DNA from: Bradyrhizobium sp. 164
Lineage (GTDB): Bacteria > Pseudomonadota > Alphaproteobacteria > Rhizobiales > Xanthobacteraceae
Length of the DNA: 64,000 nucleotides
Reading direction: 5' to 3'
Assembly (NCBI RefSeq): GCF_023073715.1
Contig: NZ_JADPKA010000040.1
Span: 1 to 64,000, forward strand
In this document: positions 8,492-17,310 of the stretch, piece by piece
Position numbering within the stretch: the first letter of the stretch is position 1
How the letters are laid out: each line of letters begins with the position of its first letter
Translations under genes and position numbers: made by a program
Notes under the pieces: generated by a model
Seen by the model: the letters and a program-made list of their open reading frames with translations, nothing else
Told to the model about the DNA's origin: nothing
Databases searched by the model: none

Positions 8492-9739
8492 CTACGATGG
8501 CGGCGCCGCCTTCGACTGCACGTGCTCGGGCCGAACGCCGAGCGCAAGCAGGCGCGCCGGAATGCCCTGGAGCCAGGGCAGCGCAGTGATGAGGCGCACG
8601 ATCAGCGGCACCTTCAACGGCCGGTCGCTGCCTAGCAAGGCGCCGCTGATGATGTTGTTCTGCACGACGACCTGCATTCGCTGCGTCATCTTCACCGGGA
8701 ACTCGCGCCGGCGTCGCACCGCATCGAGCTCGTTCTCCGAGGGACAACCGTGCTGCAGCTCATCCGCCAGCAGGTTTGCGGTTGCGACCGCGTCCTGCAC
8801 GGCGAGATTGACGCCGACGCCGCCGACCGGCGACATCGCGTGCGCGGCGTCGCCGATGAGAAGCAGGCCGGGCCGCGTCCAGCGCGTCAGGCGGTTGATC
8901 GCGACGGTGAGCAGCTTGATGTCGTCAAAGCTCTTCACGTCCGCGATGCCGCTTTTCAGGATCGGCGCCATGCGCACGACGTCGTCGAGCAGCGCCGTCA
9001 ATCCCCTCGCCTTCACCGCATCAAATTGCCCCTTGGCGATGACGTAGGCGCATTGCCAATAGTCGCCGCGATCGAAGGTGATCATCATCTTGCCGGGCTC
9101 GACGCGCGCGAACACATTCTCCGTCTCGTCGGGTCTGCGGCCGGCGCGGAACCACAGCACGTCCATCGGCGCGCCGATCTCCTCGACGGCAAGGCCGGCG
9201 CGCTCGCGCACCGTCGAATGCCGGCCGTCGCAGGCAATGGTGAGATCCGCCTCGATGTCGATAATGCCCTCAGGCGTCCTCGCCCGCACGCCGGCGACCG
9301 TCTCGCCGCGGCGGATCAGATCGACCGCCTCCGTGCTCATCATCACCTTGAGCGAGGTAAAGCGCCGGCCGGCCTCGCGCAGGAAATTCAGGAAGTCCCA
9401 TTGCGGCATGAAAGCGATGAAGGGGTACTTGGTGTGGAGCCGGCTGAGATCGGCGATGCGCACCGGCGTGCCACCGAACAGGCCGTCCATCTTCTGCAAG
9501 CGCTGATGCGGCAGCTTCAGGAAGCCGTCGATCAGGCCAAGTTCGTCCATCACCTGAAGTGTTGAGGGATGCACGGTGTCGCCGCGGAAATCGCGGAAGA
9601 AATCCGCATGCTTCTCCAGTACCACGACCTCGATGCCGGCGCGGCCCAGGAGATAGCCGAGCATCATGCCCGCTGGCCCGCCGCCGACGATGCAGCAGCG
9701 GACCTTCATGGTCCGGTTTGATTGTTGGTCGGATGTCAT
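8492..9739 (-). CDS. FAD-dependent monooxygenase (PHBH/UbiH-type fold)
   Basis: A 415-residue class A flavoprotein hydroxylase. It has the dinucleotide-binding GGGPAGMMLGYLLGRAG near residue 18, the DG motif region TIACDGRHSTVRERAG near 170, and the second FAD motif LLIGDAAHAMSPVGGVGVNLAVQDA near 298. The family adds one oxygen to aromatic or quinone substrates using NAD(P)H. No neighbour identifies the substrate. The start is placed at the ATG at 9739. A second ATG at 9709 is also possible, and the open frame to 9820 lacks a convincing start. There is no ubiquinone gene context, so an ubiH name is not justified. Confidence 0.88.
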   Translation of the reverse strand: MTSDQQSNRTMKVRCCIVGGGPAGMMLGYLLGRAGIEVVVLEKHADFFRDFRGDTVHPSTLQVMDELGLIDGFLKLPHQRLQKMDGLFGGTPVRIADLSRLHTKYPFIAFMPQWDFLNFLREAGRRFTSLKVMMSTEAVDLIRRGETVAGVRARTPEGIIDIEADLTIACDGRHSTVRERAGLAVEEIGAPMDVLWFRAGRRPDETENVFARVEPGKMMITFDRGDYWQCAYVIAKGQFDAVKARGLTALLDDVVRMAPILKSGIADVKSFDDIKLLTVAINRLTRWTRPGLLLIGDAAHAMSPVGGVGVNLAVQDAVATANLLADELQHGCPSENELDAVRRRREFPVKMTQRMQVVVQNNIISGALLGSDRPLKVPLIVRLITALPWLQGIPARLLALGVRPEHVQSKAAPPS

Positions 9740-9870
9740 GGCAGCCGCGATCCGCGATGTGAGTATCGATGAAGATATGCCGGACGATACTAACGCGATC
9801 CAGGCCGAGTGCAGTCTCAATTTGCAGACAAAAGCTCACCGGGGCCGCTTTGCTGCAGCAAACAAGCGCC

Positions 9871-9899
9871 AAAAAAAAGGCCCGCAGAGCGCGGGCCTT
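9871..9899 (-). terminator. Rho-independent terminator for the Gly/Ala-rich secreted protein
   Basis: The inverted repeat GGCCCGC/GCGGGCC (extended to AAGGCCCGC and GCGGGCCTT, 9877-9885 with 9891-9899) is followed on the minus strand by an eight-base T-run. It sits 19 bp after the stop codon at 9918. Confidence 0.92.
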
Positions 9900-9917
9900 G
9901 GGTGAGGACGGGATCGA

Positions 9918-10304
9918 CTATTTCTGGTCCTCGTTGCTGGTCCCGGTGCCTGGACTGCCGATCGGCAACCCATTGGTCGCATGACCGACACCCATGTTCC
10001 GCTCGGCTTGTGCTGCTGACGGCGTCTTACCATTTGCGGTTGGGGACTGAACGTTCGGGTTGACCGGGCCGGTATTGGTGTTGACGTTGGCCCCCGTGGT
10101 GGTGTCATGCGTCCCCATCCCCGAGGGAGCCGACGGCCCGGAGTTGGCGCTGCTGGGTGACGTGCCCACCCCTGCACCTGAGCTGGCCCCCGATCCGGCG
10201 CTGGCGCCACCGGCGCCGCCCGCCGCACCACCGCCCCCTTGGGCAAAAGCCGCCGTCGAAAGTGCAACGCAAGCGATCGTTACGAAGATGGATCTGCGGA
10301 TCAT
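9918..10304 (-). CDS. Secreted Gly/Ala/Ser-rich low-complexity protein
   Basis: A 128-residue protein with a clear signal peptide (MIRRSIFVTIACVALSTAAFA, cleaved before QGGGG), then a glycine/alanine/serine-rich tract and a Thr/Asn/Pro-rich tail. No catalytic motif is visible, and it is probably a disordered periplasmic or surface protein. The ATG at 10304 is chosen because it follows GGGAGA and begins the signal peptide. It lies 75 bp downstream of the caspase-like gene on the same strand and may be cotranscribed. It is followed by a strong terminator. The family is not recognised. Confidence 0.8.
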   Translation of the reverse strand: MIRRSIFVTIACVALSTAAFAQGGGGAAGGAGGASAGSGASSGAGVGTSPSSANSGPSAPSGMGTHDTTTGANVNTNTGPVNPNVQSPTANGKTPSAAQAERNMGVGHATNGLPIGSPGTGTSNEDQK

Positions 10305-10379
10305 GGATCGTCTCCCTGGTTTGACTGACAATCCAGGTCAGCAGGAGTTGTTCCTCTCCTGTCGCGGCCGACGAAGATC

Positions 10380-11894
10380 TCAATTATTGCTGCGGTTCGC
10401 GCTGCGAAAGCTCTTGATCTCCGACACGCTGCCGTCGCGGTAGGTCAGCTCAACCGAGACGGACTGCGTCGCCGGGGCGAGCTTCATGTAGAGCGGCATG
10501 CCGGCGCTGATCGCGCTGGGATCGCGCATGTCGCAAGGAGGCATCTTCAGCACCTGGTTCGGCACGGCAGTGTCGACACCAATGCGCACCTCGCGAATGG
10601 CGCAGCGGTAGGACACGAGATGCGTGTAGTAGACCAGCAGTCCATTGAACTCGCGGAATGACAGCCAGCTTGTCGCGGTCATGTCGAGGATCTTGCGTTG
10701 GTCGCGGATCAGCGCGGCCTCGGGATCGAACCTGATCGGGAACGGCCCCTGCATCTCGCCGGACTGATCGACATAGCGGACCTCGATGGTGCCGGCTTGC
10801 GCATCCGGCGGCAATTCGACCGACGGGTTCGGCATCCGCTTGCGCGTGCGCGGATCGAGCGTGTCGATGAAGCCGGTTTCGCGGAAATCGCCCTTGCCGG
10901 CCATGCGCCAGGAGATGCCAAGCGTCGGATCAGCGAAGGAGAACACCACGCTCCAGCCGCCATTGTGCCGCGAGAAGCTCGCGATCGGCGCGTTGGTGGT
11001 CTCCTCCTTCGGCAGGTGCGGCACCGATACCGGCGGGAGCGCGGCGAGCTTCTGCGGCGGCGGATCGTCCGCGCGCGCGGCGGCATCCTTGGCGAGGCCG
11101 CTAAGGAAGACGTCGTCGACCATCTGATCGAAATAGACCGGCACCTGCTTGTGCTTCACGGTATCGGCCATCTCACTGACGGCACGGCGGGTGCGCTGCG
11201 CCACCTGCACGAGGTTCTCGCCGGGCTTGAGCAGCTCCCTGGCGAAAGTGCGCGTGAACACTGAATTGGGGTTGGCGTCGTCGTTGGAGAGGCGATCGAG
11301 CGCGGTCTGGCGGGGACCTGCCGAAAACACCGAGAACACGCCTTCCGGCAGTTGCGTCATCGGCGCGAGCCCGCCGCCACCGGCGACCGCGCGGGTACCT
11401 TTGCGCTCGAACGGGTTGTTGCGGCAGGCGTCGAACACCAAGATCGAGGTCCGCGCCCTCTTGTTCTGAAGGCGCTCGACGATGCGGTCGGCCAGGATGG
11501 AGGCGTCGCGCACGAGCTCTTCCTGCCCTTCCGTCGCCGCCGGAACGTCGGTCGGCAGCAAGTAGTTCTGGCCCGCGATCTCGAAACCGTGGCCGGCATA
11601 GAAGAAGAACGCGGTGTCGCCGGGCTCGATCGCCTTGTCGAAGGCGAGCAACGTCTCGGAGAATTGCTGCCGGTTCTGATTCTCGGCGACCATCACCGAG
11701 AACCCGAGCTGCTTCAGCGTGTCGCCCATGGTGCGTGCGTCGTTGACGGCCTTGAGCAGCTTCGGCACGTTCCTGTAGTCGTTGTTGCCAACGACGAGCG
11801 CGACCCGCTTCTCGGCATGCGCGGGAAGCGCGAATCCGCTCAGGCCCGCTGCGAGGCCGAGTGCCGCCAGAATTCTGAAAAGCCGACGCGTCAT
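10380..11894 (-). CDS. Secreted caspase-like (peptidase C14) protein
   Basis: A 504-residue protein with a signal peptide cleaved after ALPAHA (about residue 27) and a p20-like caspase fold (residues 28-270). The catalytic dyad is visible as His102 in FFYAGHGFE and Cys157 in VFDACRNNPF, the usual bacterial metacaspase/orthocaspase pattern. A second domain (about 310-500) has beta-rich segments and no recognised motif. Family members cleave after basic residues. Roles in bacteria are mostly unknown, with links to stress and cell death. The export signal indicates a periplasmic location. It is divergent from the AraC regulator. Confidence 0.88.
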   Translation of the reverse strand: MTRRLFRILAALGLAAGLSGFALPAHAEKRVALVVGNNDYRNVPKLLKAVNDARTMGDTLKQLGFSVMVAENQNRQQFSETLLAFDKAIEPGDTAFFFYAGHGFEIAGQNYLLPTDVPAATEGQEELVRDASILADRIVERLQNKRARTSILVFDACRNNPFERKGTRAVAGGGGLAPMTQLPEGVFSVFSAGPRQTALDRLSNDDANPNSVFTRTFARELLKPGENLVQVAQRTRRAVSEMADTVKHKQVPVYFDQMVDDVFLSGLAKDAAARADDPPPQKLAALPPVSVPHLPKEETTNAPIASFSRHNGGWSVVFSFADPTLGISWRMAGKGDFRETGFIDTLDPRTRKRMPNPSVELPPDAQAGTIEVRYVDQSGEMQGPFPIRFDPEAALIRDQRKILDMTATSWLSFREFNGLLVYYTHLVSYRCAIREVRIGVDTAVPNQVLKMPPCDMRDPSAISAGMPLYMKLAPATQSVSVELTYRDGSVSEIKSFRSANRSNN

Positions 11895-12106
11895 TGGAAT
11901 ACCCCGTTGCAGAACGGCCCTCCGCCGGCCCCCTCGAAAGGTCGTTCATGGGAAACCCAGCCGTTGATGTGATAGTCGGTCCAGACATATCGAGGGTTCA
12001 AGGGCCTCGGTCCCCGATTCCATCGTCGGTCCTATGGCAGATTCCGCTGGAATCTGCTCTTCCTTAGCAATGTCTCTGGGTAATCCCATTGGAAGCGAGA
12101 GGTATC

Positions 12107-13084
12107 GTGTATCGCTGGTGCACCGACGAGGTCGAGCCGCATGACCGCTTCGACTATTGGCGCGAGGTGCGCGCCAAGGGTCTGTTCGGCGTCACGGCCG
12201 AGCTCGAGCGCGAACGCCGCGCCGATTTCTTCGGCGAATTCTCGCTGCGCCAGCTTGGCGGCGCCAGCCTCGTCGAGTTGAAGGCCTCCGCCTACACGGT
12301 CGAGCGTAGCGCATCCGACATCGCCTCCGCACCGGGCGACGCCATCTGCGTCTACCAGCAGCTTGGCAGCGGCGGCTGGTTCGGCGGCATGCGCGGCAGC
12401 GACTTTGCGATCGCAAACGGCGGCTTTGCCACCAGCCATATCGACCTGCCCTATCGTACCGCGCCGCTGGGCGCAGGCGGCTTCCATTTGCGAATCCTGA
12501 AGATCCCGGTGAGCAACATCCCGGCGCAGGACAAACGCATGCGCGAGCTTGCACCGCGGACGTTTGACGATCCCACCCTGGCGCCCCTGCTCGGCACCTG
12601 CTTTGCCGATCTCGACGATGTTGCCGGCAATGACGGCTGCTTCGACGCCGCCTCCCCGGTGCAGGCCTCCCTTGTTCAGGTCCTGGCCCACCTGGCGCTG
12701 ATCGAGCGCGGCATCGTGCGGCCCGGCGGCCGCCGCGGGCAGGCCGCGCTGCGGACCGCCCGTCTGTCGCAGGCCCGGCGCCTGATCGCGCGTCACCTGC
12801 AAGACCCCAATCTCGCGCCGACGATGGTGGCCGACTGGCTCGGCATTTCCGTGCGTCACCTGCATATGCTGTTCGAGACGGCGGAGAAGAGCTTCTCGCA
12901 GACGATCACCGAAGAGCGGCTGAAACAGAGCCGCCGCCTGATCCGCGAGGCTCCGGAGCGGCTGATTGCCGACATCGCGGCCGCCTGCGGCTTCGAGAGC
13001 TTGGCGACCTACTACCGAGTCTTTAACGCTGCCTATGGCATCGCCCCAGGCGACTTCCGGGCCCAGGTTCGGGCGGGGCATTAG
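12107..13084 (+). CDS. AraC family transcriptional regulator
   Basis: A protein of about 325 residues with an N-terminal AraC-binding-like domain (cupin-type, the group with ActR/FeaR-like regulators) and a C-terminal double helix-turn-helix. The HTH segments are APTMVADWLGISVRHLHMLFE and LIADIAAACGFESLATYYRVFNAAYGIAPGDFR. The C-terminal half is typical of AraC/XylS activators. Start choice: GTG at 12107 is preceded by AGAGG. A TTG at 12089 is also in frame but has a poorer binding site. It is divergent from the caspase gene at 11894, so that gene is a candidate target, by inference only. Confidence 0.9.
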   Translation: MYRWCTDEVEPHDRFDYWREVRAKGLFGVTAELERERRADFFGEFSLRQLGGASLVELKASAYTVERSASDIASAPGDAICVYQQLGSGGWFGGMRGSDFAIANGGFATSHIDLPYRTAPLGAGGFHLRILKIPVSNIPAQDKRMRELAPRTFDDPTLAPLLGTCFADLDDVAGNDGCFDAASPVQASLVQVLAHLALIERGIVRPGGRRGQAALRTARLSQARRLIARHLQDPNLAPTMVADWLGISVRHLHMLFETAEKSFSQTITEERLKQSRRLIREAPERLIADIAAACGFESLATYYRVFNAAYGIAPGDFRAQVRAGH

Positions 13085-13194
13085 CCGCCGTTTGCCGGCT
13101 CTGGTCAGTCCGCCGCTTGGGCGGAAAACCGCAGCCGCGCCCGCTATTTGGGCAAAAACCTCAGGTTTTTTAGGGTCTTCCCGCGCCCGCTCCA

Positions 13195-13222
13195 TTGACT
13201 TTGGCGGATTCCTGCCTATGTT
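13195..13222 (+). promoter_or_regulatory. Candidate sigma-70-type promoter of rhlE
   Basis: TTGACT (13195-13200) and TATGTT (13217-13222) are separated by 16 bases, about 160 bp upstream of the helicase ATG. The rest of the 297-bp gap (13085-13381) has no gene, and the long leader could be regulatory. Confidence 0.4.
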
Positions 13223-13381
13223 CCGGGGCGACGCGGCTCAAATCGAAGATCGATTCTCGAGCCTGGCGCTTTGTTCGCGTGAGTCAGCACCCCCAGCTTC
13301 TTTGAGAGCACGCCGTTTTGGGGTGGAACGCGACAGCCTTTTTACCCTCGATTCCGAACGGCGGTTTCGACCAGAGGCTCA

Positions 13382-14911
13382 ATGTCCTTCACCAATCTCG
13401 GACTATCCGAAAAAGTCCTCGCCGCAGTGGCGGCCACCGGTTACACCACCCCCACTCCCATCCAGGAACAGGCGATCCCCCACGTCCTCGCACGCAAGGA
13501 CGTGCTCGGCATCGCCCAGACCGGCACCGGCAAGACCGCGGCCTTCGTGCTGCCGATGCTCACCATCCTCGAAAAGGGTCGAGCCCGGGCGCGCATGCCG
13601 CGCACGCTGATCCTCGAGCCGACCCGCGAACTCGCGGCGCAAGTGAAGGAAAACTTCGACCGTTACGGCGCGGGCCAGAAACTCAACGTCGCGCTTCTGA
13701 TCGGCGGCGTCTCGTTCGGCGACCAGGATGCCAAGCTGACGCGCGGCGTCGACGTGCTGATCGCAACGCCGGGCCGCCTGCTCGACCATACCGAGCGCGG
13801 TGGCCTCCTGCTCACCGGCGTCGAGCTGCTCGTCATCGACGAAGCCGACCGCATGCTCGACATGGGCTTCATCCCCGACATCGAGCGCATCTGCAAGCTC
13901 GTCCCGTTTACGCGGCAGACCCTGTTCTTCACCGCGACCATGCCGCCGGAGATCCGGCGCATCACCGAGGCCTTCCTGCACAATCCGCAGAAGATCGAGG
14001 TCTCCAAACCCGCCACGACAGCCGTGACCGTCACGCAGGCCCAGGTGCCCGCTGGGCGCGAGGCGCACGAGAAGCGCGAGTTGCTCCGCCGCCTGCTGCG
14101 CGAGGCCAAGGATCTCAAGAACGCGATCATCTTCTGCAATCGCAAGCGCGAGGTCGCCATCGTTCACAAATCCCTTCAGAAGCACGGCTTCAGCGTCGGC
14201 GCCCTGCACGGCGACATGGACCAATCGGCCCGCACGGCGGCGCTCGAACAGTTCCGCAAGGGTGAGTTGCCGCTCTTGGTCGCCTCCGACGTCGCCGCTC
14301 GCGGCCTCGACATTCCCGAGGTCAGCCACGTCTTCAATTTCGACGTCCCCCACCACGCTGACGACTACGTCCATCGCATCGGCCGCACCGGCCGCGCCGG
14401 CCGCACCGGCACGGCGATCTCGATCGTGACACCGCTCGACCAGAAGTCGATGGCGGCGATCGAGAAGCTGATCGGCCAGAGCATTCCGCGCGCCGAGGGT
14501 GACTTCGAGGTGCACGGGAGCACGACCGAACACAGCGAGCGCCCGCGCGAGTCTCGCGGACGGGACCGCGAGCGCTCCCGTGGCGGACGGGGCAAGCCGC
14601 GTCGCGGCCACGAGCCGCGTGGCGACGCGCCGCAGCCCTCCGAGGCAAGGCCTTCGGTCGATGCAAGCCCCGCGGCCGAAGCCCGGCCCGCTCGCGAGCC
14701 AAGGGCTGCACGCCAAGCGCGGCCTCCCCGCGAAGCACGGCCGTCATCTGAGCCGCGTCAGAGCGCGCGCCATCAGGCCAATCCGTCGCACGTGCCCTCG
14801 ATCGGCCGTCCCGAACCGCGCCGGCAGCGGGAGGTCGACGCCGAGCCGGGCGATCACTCGCATCTGCCGGCATTTCTGCTGCGGCCGGTTCGCTCCCCCG
14901 CCGGAGCCTGA
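13382..14911 (+). CDS. rhlE: DEAD-box ATP-dependent RNA helicase, RhlE type
   Basis: A 509-residue helicase. It carries the Q motif (GYTTPTPIQEQAIP, residues 20-33), motif I AQTGTGKT (45-52), motif Ia PTRELA, motif II DEAD (153-156), motif III as TAT instead of the usual SAT, and motif VI HRIGRTGRAGR. The C-terminal region after about residue 380 is a long Arg/Glu/Pro/Ala-rich low-complexity tail. This class of tail often binds RNA or RNase E, and rne is in the same window. RhlE helicases remodel ribosomal precursors and structured mRNAs, notably in the cold. A candidate promoter lies about 160 bp upstream. Confidence 0.92.
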   Translation: MSFTNLGLSEKVLAAVAATGYTTPTPIQEQAIPHVLARKDVLGIAQTGTGKTAAFVLPMLTILEKGRARARMPRTLILEPTRELAAQVKENFDRYGAGQKLNVALLIGGVSFGDQDAKLTRGVDVLIATPGRLLDHTERGGLLLTGVELLVIDEADRMLDMGFIPDIERICKLVPFTRQTLFFTATMPPEIRRITEAFLHNPQKIEVSKPATTAVTVTQAQVPAGREAHEKRELLRRLLREAKDLKNAIIFCNRKREVAIVHKSLQKHGFSVGALHGDMDQSARTAALEQFRKGELPLLVASDVAARGLDIPEVSHVFNFDVPHHADDYVHRIGRTGRAGRTGTAISIVTPLDQKSMAAIEKLIGQSIPRAEGDFEVHGSTTEHSERPRESRGRDRERSRGGRGKPRRGHEPRGDAPQPSEARPSVDASPAAEARPAREPRAARQARPPREARPSSEPRQSARHQANPSHVPSIGRPEPRRQREVDAEPGDHSHLPAFLLRPVRSPAGA

Positions 14912-15079
14912 AGCGCGACACGCGCTTTTGGTTTCGGTTGAGGAAAAACGCCCCACACTTTTTTCGGATGCATTGGCGAACGTATATTTACGGGGCGTTC
15001 ACGATCGTCCGTTAGCCTAGGAACATAATTTAAGCATTGCTGCGGTCGGGGGCGCACCGACCGCTGCGGGGTATGTTCC

Positions 15080-16147
15080 GTGGTCAAGGTTCTCGACGAA
15101 CACGAACGCACGATGGCGTTCGCCGAAGTGGCGCTCGGCCAGATTCGATCGCTCCGGCAGACGGCAATTCCGCGCAATTACGAGATCTGGTACGTCTACG
15201 CCACCGGCTACAACGCACCGCTCAACAAGATCATCAACGAGACGCTGGCGCGCAACGGCAAGCTGACCGAAGCCGATCTCGAGCAGATCTACGAGACCTA
15301 TCTCTCCCATATCAAGACCACCGACCGCATCGATAAGGTGGGCGCGCGCGTCATCGGCGAGATCGACGACGTGATGAAGGTTCTCGGCGATGCGCTCGGG
15401 ATGAGCGGCGCCTACGACGCCAGCCTGTCGGGTGCGACCGAGAAACTGTCGTCGGCCAAGGGCCGCGACCAGATCAAGGCGATCGTCGAGACGCTGCTGC
15501 GTTCGACCAGCGAGATGCGCGAGGCCAACAAGGCGCTGGAAGGCCGCCTGATACTATCGAGGAACGAGATCAGCAATCTCCAGCAGAGCCTGGAGGCGAT
15601 CCGCGCCGAGAGCCTCACCGATCCGCTCACCGGCCTCGGCAATCGCAAATATTTCGATCGCATGATCGGCATGGCGGTGCAGAGCGCGCTCGCCTCCGGG
15701 GAGCCGCTGTCGCTGCTGCTGTTCGATATCGATCATTTCAAGTCATTCAACGATTCCTACGGCCACCTCACCGGCGACCAGGTGCTGCGCCTTGTCGGCT
15801 TGTCCCTGAAGCAGACCATCAAGGGCCAGGACATCACCGCGCGTTATGGCGGCGAAGAATTCGCGGTCGTGCTGCCCAACACGGCGCTGCGCCAGGCACT
15901 CACGGTGGCCGATCACATCCGCCGCGCGGTGATGGCGAAGGAACTGAAGAAGAAATCCACCGGCGAGATTCTCGGCCGCGTCACCATCTCCGTCGGCGTC
16001 TCCATGCTCAGGCAGGGCGACGACACCGACGCCCTGATCGAACGCGCGGATGCCTGCCTCTACGCCGCCAAGCGCAACGGCCGCAACCGCGTGATCTGTG
16101 AAGTCGATCCGGAATACGCGGTCGAGACGCACAACCGGGTGGCGTAG
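15080..16147 (+). CDS. Diguanylate cyclase (GGDEF domain)
   Basis: A 355-residue cytoplasmic protein that makes cyclic di-GMP from two GTP. The GGDEF domain occupies about residues 175-345, with DPLTGLGNRKYFD at its start, the metal-binding FDIDHFKSFND, and the active-site motif GGEEF at 257-261. The allosteric RxxD inhibitory site reads KGQD (248-251), so feedback inhibition may be weakened. The first 170 residues are helical, with a possible coiled coil (145-175) and no membrane segment. They resemble the N-terminal region of rhizobial cell-cycle-type cyclases. The start is GTG, preceded by GCGGGG. Confidence 0.92.
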   Translation: MVKVLDEHERTMAFAEVALGQIRSLRQTAIPRNYEIWYVYATGYNAPLNKIINETLARNGKLTEADLEQIYETYLSHIKTTDRIDKVGARVIGEIDDVMKVLGDALGMSGAYDASLSGATEKLSSAKGRDQIKAIVETLLRSTSEMREANKALEGRLILSRNEISNLQQSLEAIRAESLTDPLTGLGNRKYFDRMIGMAVQSALASGEPLSLLLFDIDHFKSFNDSYGHLTGDQVLRLVGLSLKQTIKGQDITARYGGEEFAVVLPNTALRQALTVADHIRRAVMAKELKKKSTGEILGRVTISVGVSMLRQGDDTDALIERADACLYAAKRNGRNRVICEVDPEYAVETHNRVA

Positions 16148-16160
16148 GCCCGACCCTCGC

Positions 16161-16200
16161 TGTCATTCCGGAGCGCACCTCTTGGCGCGAGCCCCGAGAA
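16161..16200. repeat. Possible remnant of a dispersed intergenic repeat
   Basis: TGTCATTCCGGAGCGC at the left edge resembles the end of the common Bradyrhizobium intergenic element that starts TGTCATTCCGGGGCGC. Only one end is present, and it runs into the 3-prime end of the TfoX-like gene. Identification rests on memory of the family and one end only. Confidence 0.3.
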
Positions 16201-16650
16201 TTACGCCTTTCGCTTTGCACGCTTGCGCACCGCAAACTTGTTGAGCGATCTTTTTGACGAAGTTTTCTGGCTGGGCTTTCCGGCGGGCGCCTTGGCAGCT
16301 TTGCTGACCTTCTTCGTCTTCGGCCGCTTCTTGACCTTGGCGCGCTGGGCGGCAGCGAGCGCTGCCCTCGCCCATTGTGCCAGCTCCTCGGAATCGTCGA
16401 ACAAGCGCGCGGGCAACTGCCAGTAGGAGTTCACTGTGACTGTCTTGGCGCGGGTCGAGTATTGGAACGGCCTTGAGCCTTCCGCCTCGAAATTCGGGAT
16501 CGTCATCTCGTCGGCGCGGAAGAACAGCCCGGCGCGCAAGGACAGCGCGAAGTTGATGCCCTCGGCGGAGATGCCGTAGCCGGAAAACATTTTGCGGATC
16601 GTGACGGGACCGAAATCGGCGAACAGGTCGATCAGGAATTCGCGGTCCAT
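16201..16650 (-). CDS. TfoX/Sxy N-terminal domain protein with a lysine-rich tail
   Basis: A 149-residue protein. Residues 1-100 fit the TfoX_N domain (FGPVTIRKMFSGYGI, then LFFRADEMTIPNFEAEGSRPFQY). TfoX/Sxy of Haemophilus and Escherichia activates competence genes, but single-domain homologues in rhizobia have no assigned role. The last 45 residues (KVKKRPKTKKVSKAAKAPAGK and onward) are a Lys/Ala/Ser-rich tail like histone H1, which suggests nucleic acid binding. It is convergent with the diguanylate cyclase. No competence genes are nearby. Confidence 0.85.
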   Translation of the reverse strand: MDREFLIDLFADFGPVTIRKMFSGYGISAEGINFALSLRAGLFFRADEMTIPNFEAEGSRPFQYSTRAKTVTVNSYWQLPARLFDDSEELAQWARAALAAAQRAKVKKRPKTKKVSKAAKAPAGKPSQKTSSKRSLNKFAVRKRAKRKA

Positions 16651-16689
16651 GGGTATCCCGGAGCGAGCAGGCCAGCCACTATACCACTG

Positions 16690-16794
16690 CCGTCATTGCG
16701 AGCCAACGGGTCCGCGCGAAGCGCGGCCCGATGACAGGCTCCGCGAAGCAATCCAGACTGCCGAGGCAGAGACAGTCTGGATTGCTCCGTCGCA
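16690..16794 (+). repeat. Dispersed palindromic repeat, copy 2
   Basis: The first 68 bases (16690-16757) are identical to the reverse complement of 153-220. Like copy 1 it contains CCGCGC/GCGCGG-type and GCAATCCAGACTG/CAGTCTGGATTGC inverted repeats (the second at 16748-16760 with 16773-16785). It occupies the gap between the TfoX-like gene and the end of the suf operon. Confidence 0.8.
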
Positions 16795-16800
16795 TCAGCG

Positions 16801-16821
16801 CAAAATTGCTACGCAATTTTG
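16801..16821 (-). terminator. Perfect hairpin after sufA, possible transcription terminator
   Basis: CAAAATTGC (16801-16809) and GCAATTTTG (16813-16821) are perfect arms around a three-base loop, 30 bp past the sufA stop. There is no separate T-tract beyond the stem, so it may be part of the adjacent repeat rather than a true terminator. Confidence 0.4.
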
Positions 16822-16850
16822 TCGCGAGCTCCTCGCAAGGGCGGGGAAAA

Positions 16851-17261
16851 CTACCCGTCGACCTTCGCCGGCCGCAGCTCGACCGACTCGCCGCAGCCGC
16901 AGGCGGAGACCTGGTTGGGATTGTTGAAGACGAACTGGGCCTGCATCTTGTCGGCCTTGTAGTCCATCTCGGTGCCGAGCAGGAACAGCACGGCCTTGGG
17001 ATCGACCAGTATCTTGACGCCCTTGTCCTCGACGACCTCGTCAGTCGGCCGGATCTCGTGGGCGTATTCGACCGTGTAGGACTGGCCGGCGCAGCCGCCG
17101 TTCTTCACGCCGACGCGCAGGCCGACGATCTCGGAGTCCGCGCGCTGGGTCAGCTCCGTGATCCGCTGCGCGGCGGCGTCCGTCAGCCGCATCACCTGCG
17201 GGCGCGCCCGCCGGGGCTTTGGTGTCGAAGCTGGTGTCGAGCCTGACGAGATCTGGGTCAT
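16851..17261 (-). CDS. sufA: Iron-sulfur cluster assembly accessory protein, A-type carrier
   Basis: A 136-residue A-type carrier that accepts a cluster from SufBCD and hands it to target apoproteins. The three ligand cysteines are visible as NGGCAGQSY near residue 57 and SACGCGES near residue 120. The HesB/IscA fold covers about residues 23-136. The first 22 residues (Ser/Pro/Arg-rich) are extra. An in-frame ATG at 17192 would give the usual family length of about 113 residues and is an alternative start. It is the last gene of the suf operon, 49 bp after sufT. Confidence 0.92.
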   Translation of the reverse strand: MTQISSGSTPASTPKPRRARPQVMRLTDAAAQRITELTQRADSEIVGLRVGVKNGGCAGQSYTVEYAHEIRPTDEVVEDKGVKILVDPKAVLFLLGTEMDYKADKMQAQFVFNNPNQVSACGCGESVELRPAKVDG

Positions 17262-17310
17262 GTTATCTATGTGGTCCGTTGCGAGGCGAATTCAATGCGA
17301 GCTGAGACCG

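Noticed and set aside
13403..14716. A 437-codon minus-strand frame opposite the RhlE helicase
   Set aside because: The plus strand carries all DEAD-box motifs. The minus frame is a high-GC shadow.
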